Origin: JBPEXY01 sp052031065
GTDB taxonomy: Bacteria > Pseudomonadota > Gammaproteobacteria > Immundisolibacterales > Immundisolibacteraceae
Direction of reading: 5' to 3'
Length of the DNA: 13,120 nt
Assembly (NCBI GenBank): GCA_052031065.1
Contig: JBPEXY010000203.1
Coordinates: 1-13,120 of the forward strand
In this document: in pieces, positions 1 through 6,207 of the stretch
Numbering within the stretch: the stretch's first letter is position 1
How the letters are laid out: each line of letters opens with the position of its first letter
Position numbers and translations under genes: made by a program
The notes under the pieces: generated by a model
Told to the model about the DNA's origin: nothing
What the model saw: only the letters and a program-made list of their open reading frames with translations
Database searches by the model: none

Positions 1-1560
1 CGCAAAATCAACGCGGATGGGCTGACGCTGACACCCGGATTAATCGACGCGCATACCCATTATGACGCCCAGGTCTGCTGGGATGGCCTGCTTACCTCGT
101 CACCAGAACATGGTGTTACCACCGTCATTACCGGCAACTGTGGTGTCGGGGTAGCACCTGCGCGGCCCGACCTGCACGAACTGCTGATCGGTGATCTGGT
201 CAATGTCGAGGGCATGCCCTACGAAGTGCTCAAGCAGGGTATCGACTGGCGCTGGGAGAGCTTTGGCGAATACCTCGATGCAATCGACGACTCCGGTCTG
301 GGTATCAATGTGGCCGCGCTGGCGGCGATTACCCCGATGCGGCATCTGATCATGGGTGAAGCGGCGCGCAAGCGGGGCGCTACCGATGCGGAGGCGGCGC
401 AGATCGGCGCAGAATTTGGCCGGGCGATGGACGCAGGAGCCTTTGGCTTCTCAACCACTATTCTCGGTATTCATGTCGGTTATGGGGGTGAACCGCTGGC
501 CTGTCGCCACGCCGGCAACAACGAATACCAGGCACTCTGTAGTGAACTAAAACAGCGTGATCGAGGCTCCATCCAGCTCACGGTCACCCCCACCGATACC
601 CTGACTCAGGAGCATCGTGATTTTCTTGAACTGCTGGTCAATGAAAGTGGTCGGCCGGTGACCTGGGTGGGCAGTTTCAACACGCCTGGTAATTACCACT
701 CCTACCTGGAAAAACTGGCAGCCGTGGAAGACCTGATCAGCCGGGACAAACTGGTGCCGATGACCACCTGTCACCCGATCAAGTTTCAGTTTCACCTGCG
801 CAATCCGGTGATTCTTGGGCTGTTCGAAGCCATGCGCCCGGTGATGGCAATGGAGCTTGAGCAGAAAAGAGAGCAGTACCGCAGCGCAGACTTTCGTCAG
901 CGTCTGGTCACCGACATCGAAAAGAACGAGGCCCTCGGCCGGGATTTCTGGCACCGGGTGCGCCTGATCGATGGTGAACGGGAACAGACGCTACGGCTTG
1001 CCGAAGGCAAAAAAACTATCGCGCAGATGGCCGCCGATGCCGGTAAACAGCCGGTCGACGTGCTGTTTGAGATCGCCTTTGATGACGACCTCGGTGCCAT
1101 TTTTGAACTGGTGACGTTGAACCACGACCGGGGTGAGGTCATACCTCTGATCAAGGACGACCGCCTGATTATCGGTCTCTCTGACGCCGGCGCCCATGTC
1201 GACATGATGTGTGATGCCGGATTTGGTACCTACATGCTCGGTAAATGGGTGCGCGAAGAGCAAGTGCTTGCCGTGGAAGAGGCGATTCGCCGACTCACCG
1301 CCGAGCAGGCGGATTTTTTCGGTATTGCCCGTCGCGGCAGAATCGCCGAGGGCAACTTCGCCGATCTGGCCCTGTTTGATCTTACCCGGGTGATGCCAAT
1401 GGAGTCAGAGAAAGCCTTCGATCTGCCCGGTGGTGGCAAGCGCTGGGTACAGCACGCCGACGGGGTACACGGTACCTTCGTTAATGGTGAGCTACTCTAC
1501 CAGGACGGCATCTATCAGGGCGGTATGCCCGGCAGAGTTCTGCGCAGTTACGATAGCTGA
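1..1560 (+). CDS. N-acyl-D-amino-acid deacylase family amidohydrolase (5' truncated)
   Basis: The reading frame is open from the first base, so the start lies upstream; 519 residues are visible before TGA. It belongs to the D-aminoacylase branch of the metal-dependent amidohydrolases, cytoplasmic enzymes that hydrolyse N-acyl amino acids or related amides. Visible marks are GLIDAHTHYDAQ (HxH metal ligands at visible residues 18 and 20), the family Cys in GNCGVG (47), SDAGAH (Asp 395), and the closing DLPGGGKRWVQ segment typical of the family. The two mid-barrel His ligands of characterised D-aminoacylases (in blocks like ITHLR and ISHLK) appear replaced by QLTVT and WVGSF, so the true substrate is uncertain. 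It is a paralogue of the gene at 6208-7908. It converges on the alcohol dehydrogenase gene with about 30 bases between stops. The family call is secure; the substrate is unknown. Confidence 0.9.
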   Translation, partial: RKINADGLTLTPGLIDAHTHYDAQVCWDGLLTSSPEHGVTTVITGNCGVGVAPARPDLHELLIGDLVNVEGMPYEVLKQGIDWRWESFGEYLDAIDDSGLGINVAALAAITPMRHLIMGEAARKRGATDAEAAQIGAEFGRAMDAGAFGFSTTILGIHVGYGGEPLACRHAGNNEYQALCSELKQRDRGSIQLTVTPTDTLTQEHRDFLELLVNESGRPVTWVGSFNTPGNYHSYLEKLAAVEDLISRDKLVPMTTCHPIKFQFHLRNPVILGLFEAMRPVMAMELEQKREQYRSADFRQRLVTDIEKNEALGRDFWHRVRLIDGEREQTLRLAEGKKTIAQMAADAGKQPVDVLFEIAFDDDLGAIFELVTLNHDRGEVIPLIKDDRLIIGLSDAGAHVDMMCDAGFGTYMLGKWVREEQVLAVEEAIRRLTAEQADFFGIARRGRIAEGNFADLALFDLTRVMPMESEKAFDLPGGGKRWVQHADGVHGTFVNGELLYQDGIYQGGMPGRVLRSYDS

Positions 1561-1581
1561 CCGACGCGATATCGGGGTGTT

Positions 1582-1600
1582 CCCGGAGCGGTTAACCGGG
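1582..1600. terminator. Possible hairpin between convergent genes
   Basis: CCCGG (1582-1586) pairs with CCGGG (1596-1600), with the perfect palindrome CGGTTAACCG at 1589-1598 nested inside and overlapping the alcohol dehydrogenase stop codon. Its position between two convergent genes fits a shared terminator. There is no clear T-run on either strand, so this is weak. Confidence 0.22.
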
Positions 1601-2692
1601 TACCAACACCGCTTTAACGGTTTCCTGGGCGGCCACCGCCTCCAGTGCCTGCTGGCTCTGCTCAACCGTAAACCGGTGGGTAATTGCCTCCGCCATTGGC
1701 AGTCGTTTCTGCTGCATCTGCGCCACCTGAATGGCCTGGTACAGAAACTGCGGCCCGGCCAGGGCCGTGCCAATAATTTTGAGATTGCCGTTGTTGATCA
1801 GGCGCGGTTCTACCGCTACGGTGCCCGGCGCAGACCAGAGGCCAACAATCAAATAGCGCCCGGCCGGGGCTACCAGTTGCAACCCTTCGCCAAAAGCTTC
1901 CAGCACGCCAGCGGCTTCGATCACCACCTCCGCTCCACGGCCATGGGTAAGTTCACGTACCCGCTCGGTACGCTCAGCCACGCTGGTCACTTCGGTAATA
2001 TCAATCGTGTGATCGGCCCCCAGTTTACGGGCCATTGCCAGCCGCAGGGCTGGCGCGCCAATCATGATCACCTGATGGGCGCCTGCCAGATGAGCCAGCA
2101 TGGTAGCTGCCAGTCCCACCGGGCCAGATCCCTGCACGACGACGGTCTGACCGGTTTGAATACCGCCGAGTCGCTCCATCCCCTGCAACATGGTTGGCAT
2201 GGCACAGCCAAAAGCAATCACCGCTTCCGACGAAGTATCATCCGGCAGCTTGTAGAAGGGCAGTCCTGCACCCAGCGTAATCACTTCACTATACGTTGAA
2301 GGTGTCGGCGCGTTGGCGTCACCAAACAGCGAAGCAAAAGCGTTTTCGCACATGGAAACATCATTGAGGATGGTGCAGGGGTAGCAGTGATGACACGGCG
2401 TAACCGGTTGCCAGTAGACCCGGTCTCCAATCGAGATCGGAGCGCCTGCACTGTCGGTGGTGAGACCCTCGCCCAACTCTTCAATAATGCCTATCCCTTC
2501 ATGGCCGAGTACCACCGGACCGGGTAGCGGTACCTCGCCATGCCAGAAATGGACATCGGTACCGCAGACCCCGCCGAACTGAAGTTTCAATACCGCTTCG
2601 CCCGGCCCGGCACCGGGGCTTTCCCGTTCCCAGATTTCGATCGGTTGATGGGCGCCTGTGAGTACCGCACGTTTACCGGTTCTGCTGGTCAT
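1592..2692 (-). CDS. Zinc-dependent medium-chain alcohol dehydrogenase
   Basis: This 366-aa protein is an NAD(P)-dependent medium-chain dehydrogenase/reductase that would interconvert an alcohol and an aldehyde or ketone. Catalytic zinc ligands are seen as Cys43 (GVCGTD), His64-Glu65 (GHE) and Cys163 (FGCAMP). The structural-zinc lobe has Cys100, Cys103, Cys106 and Cys115; the last spacing is one residue longer than in horse-liver ADH. The Rossmann motif GSGPVG is at 188-193. After the second beta strand there is IGAPALRL rather than an acidic residue, so NADP preference is possible. A longer frame reaches 2734, but the ATG at 2692 is preferred: it follows GGGAGAGGAGA and its product has the usual N-terminus (KRAVLTG). 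It lies 42 bases after the MNIO-partner gene in the same direction, probably in one operon, with a strong dyad in the gap. The substrate is not deducible. Confidence 0.9.
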   Translation of the reverse strand: MTSRTGKRAVLTGAHQPIEIWERESPGAGPGEAVLKLQFGGVCGTDVHFWHGEVPLPGPVVLGHEGIGIIEELGEGLTTDSAGAPISIGDRVYWQPVTPCHHCYPCTILNDVSMCENAFASLFGDANAPTPSTYSEVITLGAGLPFYKLPDDTSSEAVIAFGCAMPTMLQGMERLGGIQTGQTVVVQGSGPVGLAATMLAHLAGAHQVIMIGAPALRLAMARKLGADHTIDITEVTSVAERTERVRELTHGRGAEVVIEAAGVLEAFGEGLQLVAPAGRYLIVGLWSAPGTVAVEPRLINNGNLKIIGTALAGPQFLYQAIQVAQMQQKRLPMAEAITHRFTVEQSQQALEAVAAQETVKAVLVPG

Positions 2693-2693
2693 T

Positions 2694-2704
2694 TCTCCTC
2701 TCCC
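2694..2704 (-). promoter_or_regulatory. Ribosome binding site fixing the alcohol dehydrogenase start
   Basis: On the minus strand the purine-rich run GGGAGAGGAGA directly precedes the ATG at 2692; its GGGAG portion sits 7 bases from the start codon. No comparable site precedes the longer in-frame start at 2734, which would also overlap the dyad. This favours the 366-aa product. Confidence 0.6.
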
Positions 2705-2712
2705 GGGAAAGT

Positions 2713-2735
2713 AGTGGTAGTGATCACTGACCACT
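2713..2735. promoter_or_regulatory. 23-base near-perfect dyad between partner gene and alcohol dehydrogenase
   Basis: The arms AGTGGT (2713-2718) and ACCACT (2730-2735) enclose the perfect palindrome AGTGATCACT (2719-2728), with one unpaired G at 2729. It begins 21 bases upstream of the alcohol dehydrogenase ATG and touches the stop codon of the preceding gene. As DNA it resembles a dimeric repressor operator (the half-site TGGT...ACCA recalls GntR-type sites). As RNA it would form a 9-bp stem with one bulge and a GATC loop, fit for an intercistronic processing or stabilising hairpin. No T-run follows, so an intrinsic terminator is unlikely. The dyad is directly visible; its role is inferred. 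Confidence 0.5.
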
Positions 2736-3724
2736 TAATCAAATTCAATAATCCCACATGAAGCGAGTTGTTGAAAACCATCGGTGACCCGATCAATGAT
2801 CGCTTCGCTACTGCCCAGTTTTTTCAGCTCGTTTACGAGATGGTTCACGTTGGTATTGCTGTCAATCTGCTGCAGTAGTGGCGCAAAACCATCGTTTAAC
2901 TCGACAGTTTGATGGTCAACTCTTACTTGATAATGGTTGGCTTTGGTTACCACCGCACGGCTAATGAATAGAGTCGGTTGTTCGTGACCCAGCAATTCCT
3001 GAAGCTGATTTGGGGTTGGTGGCTGTTCGCGGAGTGTTTGCCAGTTAAACGGTGAATAGATAGACATCAGCGCCTGCTTAAGACCGGTGTAGGAGAGTGG
3101 TAGCAGAAACGCGGCAACGTTGGCAGCCAGTGTGACCGGTCGATCCCGCCAATCAGCTGGTAGATTCTCAGGCGCTGTATGGGTTAGCTCTGTGGAGAAC
3201 TGCGGATTGATTTGGTCAGTCTTCGAGCTCGTTTCTCTGTCTAATTCCAACTGCTGCAAGACACTGTTTTTCAGCGCCGCGCTACTCCAGGCGAGAGTGC
3301 ATTCGGCATCGATCAGCGCACCGATCACGGTCTGCTGTTGAGCGGACTCGAACTTAACTGCGCTTCGTTGCGATTGCAGAGCTTCCCTGAGTTGCTGGGT
3401 AAATCGACTACACCGCTCGTCGGCGGGTGCGCGCATGGTGGTGGTGTTCACCAGTCGCTCCAGTAATCCCCTCCCGCCGGGCAGGGCGGCCAGCAGCGCG
3501 AAGGTCGCTGGTAATTGAAGACTATACTGCTGAAGAATCTGGTCTCTACGCAGCTGGGCATCAATCTGCAGGCCGCTGGGTAGTATGGTGCTGAAGTCGT
3601 GTTGTTCCTCCTGGCTGAGCCGGTACCCGGCAAGCGCAGCGCTACCGTCCACGCAGAACCGGTTGCGTAGGTTGGCGTCAAACAGCAGGTCGAAGAGCGC
3701 GCGTTCCTGTTCCTGGAAACTCAC
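2735..3724 (-). CDS. MNIO partner protein with C-terminal PqqD/RRE-like domain
   Basis: I do not recognise a named family over the full 329 residues. The N-terminal 50 or so residues (ERALFDLLFDANLRNRF, then GYRLSQEE) read like the helical module found in LigA-like and MNIO-partner proteins ("L..d..lR.rF..d...al..y.Lt.eE"). The middle is helical and Gln/Leu-rich. Residues 250-329 look like a PqqD-type RiPP recognition element: three short strands (LFISR, YQVRVD, QTVELN), then helices through FAPLLQQI, VNHLVNELKKL and IIDRVTDGFQQL, ending GIIEFD. In MNIO systems such partners bring the substrate peptide to the oxidase. The GTG at 3724 is chosen because GTGA overlaps the MNIO stop by four bases; an in-frame ATG at 3742 is the alternative. 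The frame also extends to 3919 but would then overlap MNIO deeply. Domain assignments are by eye and need profile or structure confirmation. Confidence 0.6.
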   Translation of the reverse strand: MSFQEQERALFDLLFDANLRNRFCVDGSAALAGYRLSQEEQHDFSTILPSGLQIDAQLRRDQILQQYSLQLPATFALLAALPGGRGLLERLVNTTTMRAPADERCSRFTQQLREALQSQRSAVKFESAQQQTVIGALIDAECTLAWSSAALKNSVLQQLELDRETSSKTDQINPQFSTELTHTAPENLPADWRDRPVTLAANVAAFLLPLSYTGLKQALMSIYSPFNWQTLREQPPTPNQLQELLGHEQPTLFISRAVVTKANHYQVRVDHQTVELNDGFAPLLQQIDSNTNVNHLVNELKKLGSSEAIIDRVTDGFQQLASCGIIEFD

Positions 3725-4656
3725 AGCAGAGCATCCCCACATCGTGGCTGAGGGTTCTTCGCCCTCTCTACCAGCGTTGAGCAGCTGCTGAGTTGTGCTA
3801 CCCGCGTGCGCAGGTCGCCGAGCGTTGATAACACTGTGGCAGCACTCATCCCCTCGCATTCGTAGCAGACGGCTTTGAGGTTGGTCAGTAAGGGCAGTAA
3901 CAGCGAGAGCATTTCCCACGAGGGCTGCAGGATCGGTGACTCATGGGCATCGACGTAAACTGCCGGGTTGGTTGAAATCAGAGGTGTGTCGTACTGTTGC
4001 AGACGACCGCCGGCAATGTGTATTTCGATGACCCTTTCGACCGGTAAATCGGAGAGACTTTCCTGTAGTTTCTGGCCACTGGCGATCTCCCAGGAGACCA
4101 GATGGCCCATATCCAGAAGCAGGGCGCAGTCACAGCGTTCCGCCAGCTCGCCAAAAAAGCTCAGCAGTGGCATGTTGCCGGTGACAAAGGAAAACGGTGG
4201 GGGTTCAATAGCGAGGGGTAGCCTGATCGCATTCTGCACTTCAACAATGCGGTCGGCGGCCAGTTCCAATGCCTGACGATTCAACAGTGGTGGTATAAAG
4301 CCGCCGAGTTGTGCGGAATATCCGGGTCCCTCCTGCCAGAAGCAGTAGGCCAGGTCCTGGGCGAACCAGGGCGAGTTAACCTGTTCAATATGGCGACGGG
4401 TTTCGGCGAGCCAGGCTGGGCTGTTCTGGAACGAGCCACAGAAATTGATGTAAGCGGGGTGGAATAGCAGTGGCACACCAGCGGCACGGATGCGTTTGGT
4501 CTGCGGTGCGATTTCTTCCACATCCAGCTGCCCGGCGTATTCGATGAAATCGGGCCCCCCTGAACTACCCGCGAGGGCTAGCGGGTCGGGCTCTGCGGTC
4601 AGACTCAGACTGACGCCAACTCCAAGAGTTGGCAGTGAGGGAAAAGGCAGGGTCAT
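3721..4656 (-). CDS. DUF692-family multinuclear iron oxidase-like (MNIO) protein
   Basis: This 311-aa TIM-barrel protein matches the DUF692 pattern in order: LGVGVSLSL then PDFIEY near the N-terminus, VPLLFHPAY (His66), the block around DLAYC (Asp101), LAIEPPPFSF (Glu151), LLLDMGH (Asp182, His185), EIHIAGG (His213), VDAHESP (Asp236, His238) and CYECEG (Glu266). DUF692 enzymes such as MbnB and TglH use two or three irons to oxidise peptide cysteines or neighbouring carbons in RiPP pathways. This copy is divergent: Asp stands where SEHLAW-type His is usual, the ENxS Asn is Pro, the DxxN Asn is His, and HxAGH ends in Gly. It may therefore bind metal differently or do other chemistry. The ATG at 4656 fits the family N-terminus but has a poor ribosome site; upstream alternatives are GTG at 4698 and TTG at 4728. 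It overlaps its partner gene by GTGA. Confidence 0.75.
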   Translation of the reverse strand: MTLPFPSLPTLGVGVSLSLTAEPDPLALAGSSGGPDFIEYAGQLDVEEIAPQTKRIRAAGVPLLFHPAYINFCGSFQNSPAWLAETRRHIEQVNSPWFAQDLAYCFWQEGPGYSAQLGGFIPPLLNRQALELAADRIVEVQNAIRLPLAIEPPPFSFVTGNMPLLSFFGELAERCDCALLLDMGHLVSWEIASGQKLQESLSDLPVERVIEIHIAGGRLQQYDTPLISTNPAVYVDAHESPILQPSWEMLSLLLPLLTNLKAVCYECEGMSAATVLSTLGDLRTRVAQLSSCSTLVERAKNPQPRCGDALL

Positions 4657-4669
4657 GGGGAATCCAGAG

Positions 4670-4697
4670 TTGGCACCAGGTTCGTCGATGGTATACA
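4670..4697 (+). promoter_or_regulatory. Putative sigma-70 promoter for the DUF1932 gene in the divergent region
   Basis: TTGGCA (4670-4675), a 16-base spacer and TATACA (4692-4697) resemble a sigma-70 promoter and would give a leader of about 60 bases before the ATG at 4764. The hexamer CGATGG occurs at 4686-4691 and again at 4698-4703, flanking the -10 with a 12-base period, a possible regulator site. The 107 bases between the two divergent starts must also hold the MNIO promoter; a minus-strand TTGATA is present at 4720-4725 but no well-spaced -10 was found. Confidence 0.38.
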
Positions 4698-4763
4698 CGA
4701 TGGCCCTGAAAGACACCAGTATCAACAATGGCCGGGGGAGGCCGGGTTGGCAATGAGGGCGAA

Positions 4764-5606
4764 ATGAAAATTAACCGGGTTGGGGTGGTGCATCCTGGGG
4801 CGATGGGCGTCTCGCTGGCGGCTGCTATCGCCGAGTCGGGTGTCGAGGTTCTGTGGGCCTCGTCGGGGCGCAGTCAGGCAACGCGGGACAGGGCAGAGCG
4901 TCATCGGCTAACCGATACGGTAACGATCGCTGAGCTGGTGACACAATGTCAGCTGATTTTGAGTATCTGTCCGCCCGACGCAGCGAGATCCCTGGCCCGC
5001 GAGGTCGCCGAGTCTGGTTTTGACGGGATCTATGTTGATGCCAATGCGATTGCACCGGCAACTGCGATTGAGATTGGTGAAACCATCGCTGCTGCCGGGG
5101 GCTCATTTGTCGATGGTGGTGTTATTGGCGGACCGGCCTGGAAGCCAGGTACGACCTGGCTACATCTATCTGGTGGTTCTGCGCAGTGGATCGCCCCACT
5201 GCTCAACGCTGGTCCCCTCGAGGTTAACGTGCTGGGTGATCAACCTGGCCGGGCGTCAGCGTTAAAAATGGTTTTTGCCGCGCAGACCAAGGGCAGCAGT
5301 GCGCTGCTGCTGGCGACTCTGGCTGCAGCTCAGGCCCTTGATGTACTTGAGCCCTTGCAGGCCCAGTGGCGGGCACTATCAATGCCGTTGGCTGATGGAT
5401 TGTCCAGCCAGGTTGAAGCTGCAGCGCGCAAGGCGTGGCGGTTTGCGGGGGAAATGGAAGAAGTTTCGGCTACTTTTGCCGATGCTGGTGTGGATGGGCA
5501 GTTTCATGCCGTAGCAGCCAAAATCTACCGTGATCTTGCCGATCTGCAAAGCAGTCAGGAGCTGCCCGCGCTGGAACAGCTCCTGCACCGATTGATTGAA
5601 AACTGA
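4764..5606 (+). CDS. DUF1932-type NAD(P)-binding oxidoreductase (6-phosphogluconate dehydrogenase-like)
   Basis: This 280-aa protein belongs to the beta-hydroxyacid dehydrogenase superfamily. The N-terminal Rossmann motif is GVVHPGAMG (7-15). The segments VDANAIAPAT (91-100) and FVDGGVIGGPAW (115-126) correspond to the substrate-binding loop of this family. Lys168 in ALKMVFAAQTKG is at the position of the catalytic lysine. The all-alpha C-terminal half fits the DUF1932 domain. It should oxidise or reduce a small hydroxy- or oxo-acid with NAD(P). The ATG at 4764 is chosen over an in-frame ATG at 4728 because GAGGG (4755-4759) precedes it and the Rossmann strand then starts at residue 4-5, as usual. 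It is transcribed divergently from the MNIO gene and may share its control. The substrate is unknown. Confidence 0.82.
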   Translation: MKINRVGVVHPGAMGVSLAAAIAESGVEVLWASSGRSQATRDRAERHRLTDTVTIAELVTQCQLILSICPPDAARSLAREVAESGFDGIYVDANAIAPATAIEIGETIAAAGGSFVDGGVIGGPAWKPGTTWLHLSGGSAQWIAPLLNAGPLEVNVLGDQPGRASALKMVFAAQTKGSSALLLATLAAAQALDVLEPLQAQWRALSMPLADGLSSQVEAAARKAWRFAGEMEEVSATFADAGVDGQFHAVAAKIYRDLADLQSSQELPALEQLLHRLIEN

Positions 5607-5636
5607 TCGTGGATAAACCGATTTCCGTCTGTACCG

Positions 5637-5885
5637 CTATGCTGACAGGTGTTCCCTGATTATCTTGTAAAGCTCATCCTTGTGGCGAAGCCGATCTTTT
5701 TTGCGCTCCTCCAGATATTCATCAGAGGTGTTTTCCGCACCGGTTTCAATGCGGTGCACTTCGTGGTCAATGTCGTGGTACTCGTCGAACAGTCGTGCAA
5801 AGTGATTATTGCTCATCTTCAGGTCGTGAATCGCCTCCCGGTGTTCCGGGAATTCATGCAGAAGATCATGTTTTTCCAGTGGCAT
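5637..5885 (-). CDS. DUF465 (YdcH-like) small coiled-coil protein
   Basis: This 82-aa charged helical protein has the DUF465 pattern: EFPEHREAIHDLKMSNNHF, FDEYHDIDHEVHRIE, then a Lys/Arg-rich second helix (LEERKKDRLRHKDELY). Members form a helical hairpin; their function is not established. AAAGGAG ends six bases before the ATG, an excellent ribosome site. It converges on the DUF1932 gene, with 30 bases between stops, and appears to be a monocistronic unit. Nothing ties it functionally to the catabolic neighbours. Confidence 0.85.
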   Translation of the reverse strand: MPLEKHDLLHEFPEHREAIHDLKMSNNHFARLFDEYHDIDHEVHRIETGAENTSDEYLEERKKDRLRHKDELYKIIREHLSA

Positions 5886-5907
5886 TGAATGCTCCTTTCA
5901 ATGGTTG

Positions 5908-5922
5908 CGAGATCGAATCTCG
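5908..5922. repeat. Perfect inverted repeat in the DUF465 leader
   Basis: CGAGAT (5908-5913) and ATCTCG (5917-5922) are exact reverse complements around a CGA spacer, 23 bases from the DUF465 start codon on the leader side. It could be an operator or a small mRNA hairpin just upstream of the ribosome site. Confidence 0.4.
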
Positions 5923-6111
5923 TTCTTGTCGACGTCCAGCTATTTTCTATTATGTTGGACTCCGCGGTGACGATGACTGACCCAGATCACCCCGCGGGTA
6001 TCGTTCTGATTTGAGAAATAAAAAATGTTTCTACATGGCGCGTCAGTGGAGCTTCTGGCACCCCGATATCACTCTGGCCAACCGGTAGAAAATCGAACAA
6101 TACCTGCAAAT

Positions 6112-6138
6112 CTGTCAAGCATGCTAATCCACTATACT
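6112..6138 (+). promoter_or_regulatory. Putative promoter of the second deacylase
   Basis: TATACT (6133-6138) matches the sigma-70 -10 at five of six bases. CTGTCA (6112-6117) is a four-of-six -35 but with a short 15-base spacer. The start codon follows 70 bases downstream. It is tentative because of the spacer. Confidence 0.33.
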
Positions 6139-6207
6139 TGCGGTTTTCCTGGCTGCTGATTGATGACTCGTGGCGTCAGGACAACATGCCGATGAGGAGC
6201 GCGCGTT

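Larger units (their letters stand above)
5886..6207. other. Intergenic region between the DUF465 gene and the second deacylase
   Basis: These 322 bases separate two divergently transcribed genes and contain no convincing ORF. They hold the DUF465 leader with a perfect inverted repeat (5908-5922), a minus-strand -10-like CATAAT (forward 5949-5954, 64 bases before the DUF465 start), a GC-rich imperfect dyad (CCGCGGTGA at 5962-5970 against TCACCCCGCGG at 5987-5997) and a plus-strand promoter candidate near 6112-6138. Confidence 0.6.

Noticed and set aside
1430..2299. 289-aa plus-strand ORF opposite the alcohol dehydrogenase
   Set aside because: Its translation is a His/Gln/Arg-rich reverse-complement shadow of a clear dehydrogenase with all its zinc motifs; no domain is recognisable.
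3725..3919. N-terminal extension of the MNIO-partner frame up to 3919
   Set aside because: It would overlap the conserved end of the MNIO gene by almost 200 bases and encodes low-complexity sequence; the GTGA overlap start is far more economical.
4722..4904. 60-aa minus-strand ORF just upstream of the MNIO gene ending in Gly-His-Cys, considered as a RiPP precursor
   Set aside because: It lies fully antisense to the DUF1932 start region and its promoter, has no ribosome site that I can see, and its Pro/Arg-rich sequence lacks a leader/core layout. It reads as a shadow of the opposite strand.
5649..5888. 79-aa hydrophobic plus-strand ORF opposite DUF465
   Set aside because: The hydrophobic character is what the complement of a charged coiled-coil gene gives. 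The minus-strand gene has a strong ribosome site and a family match; this has neither.
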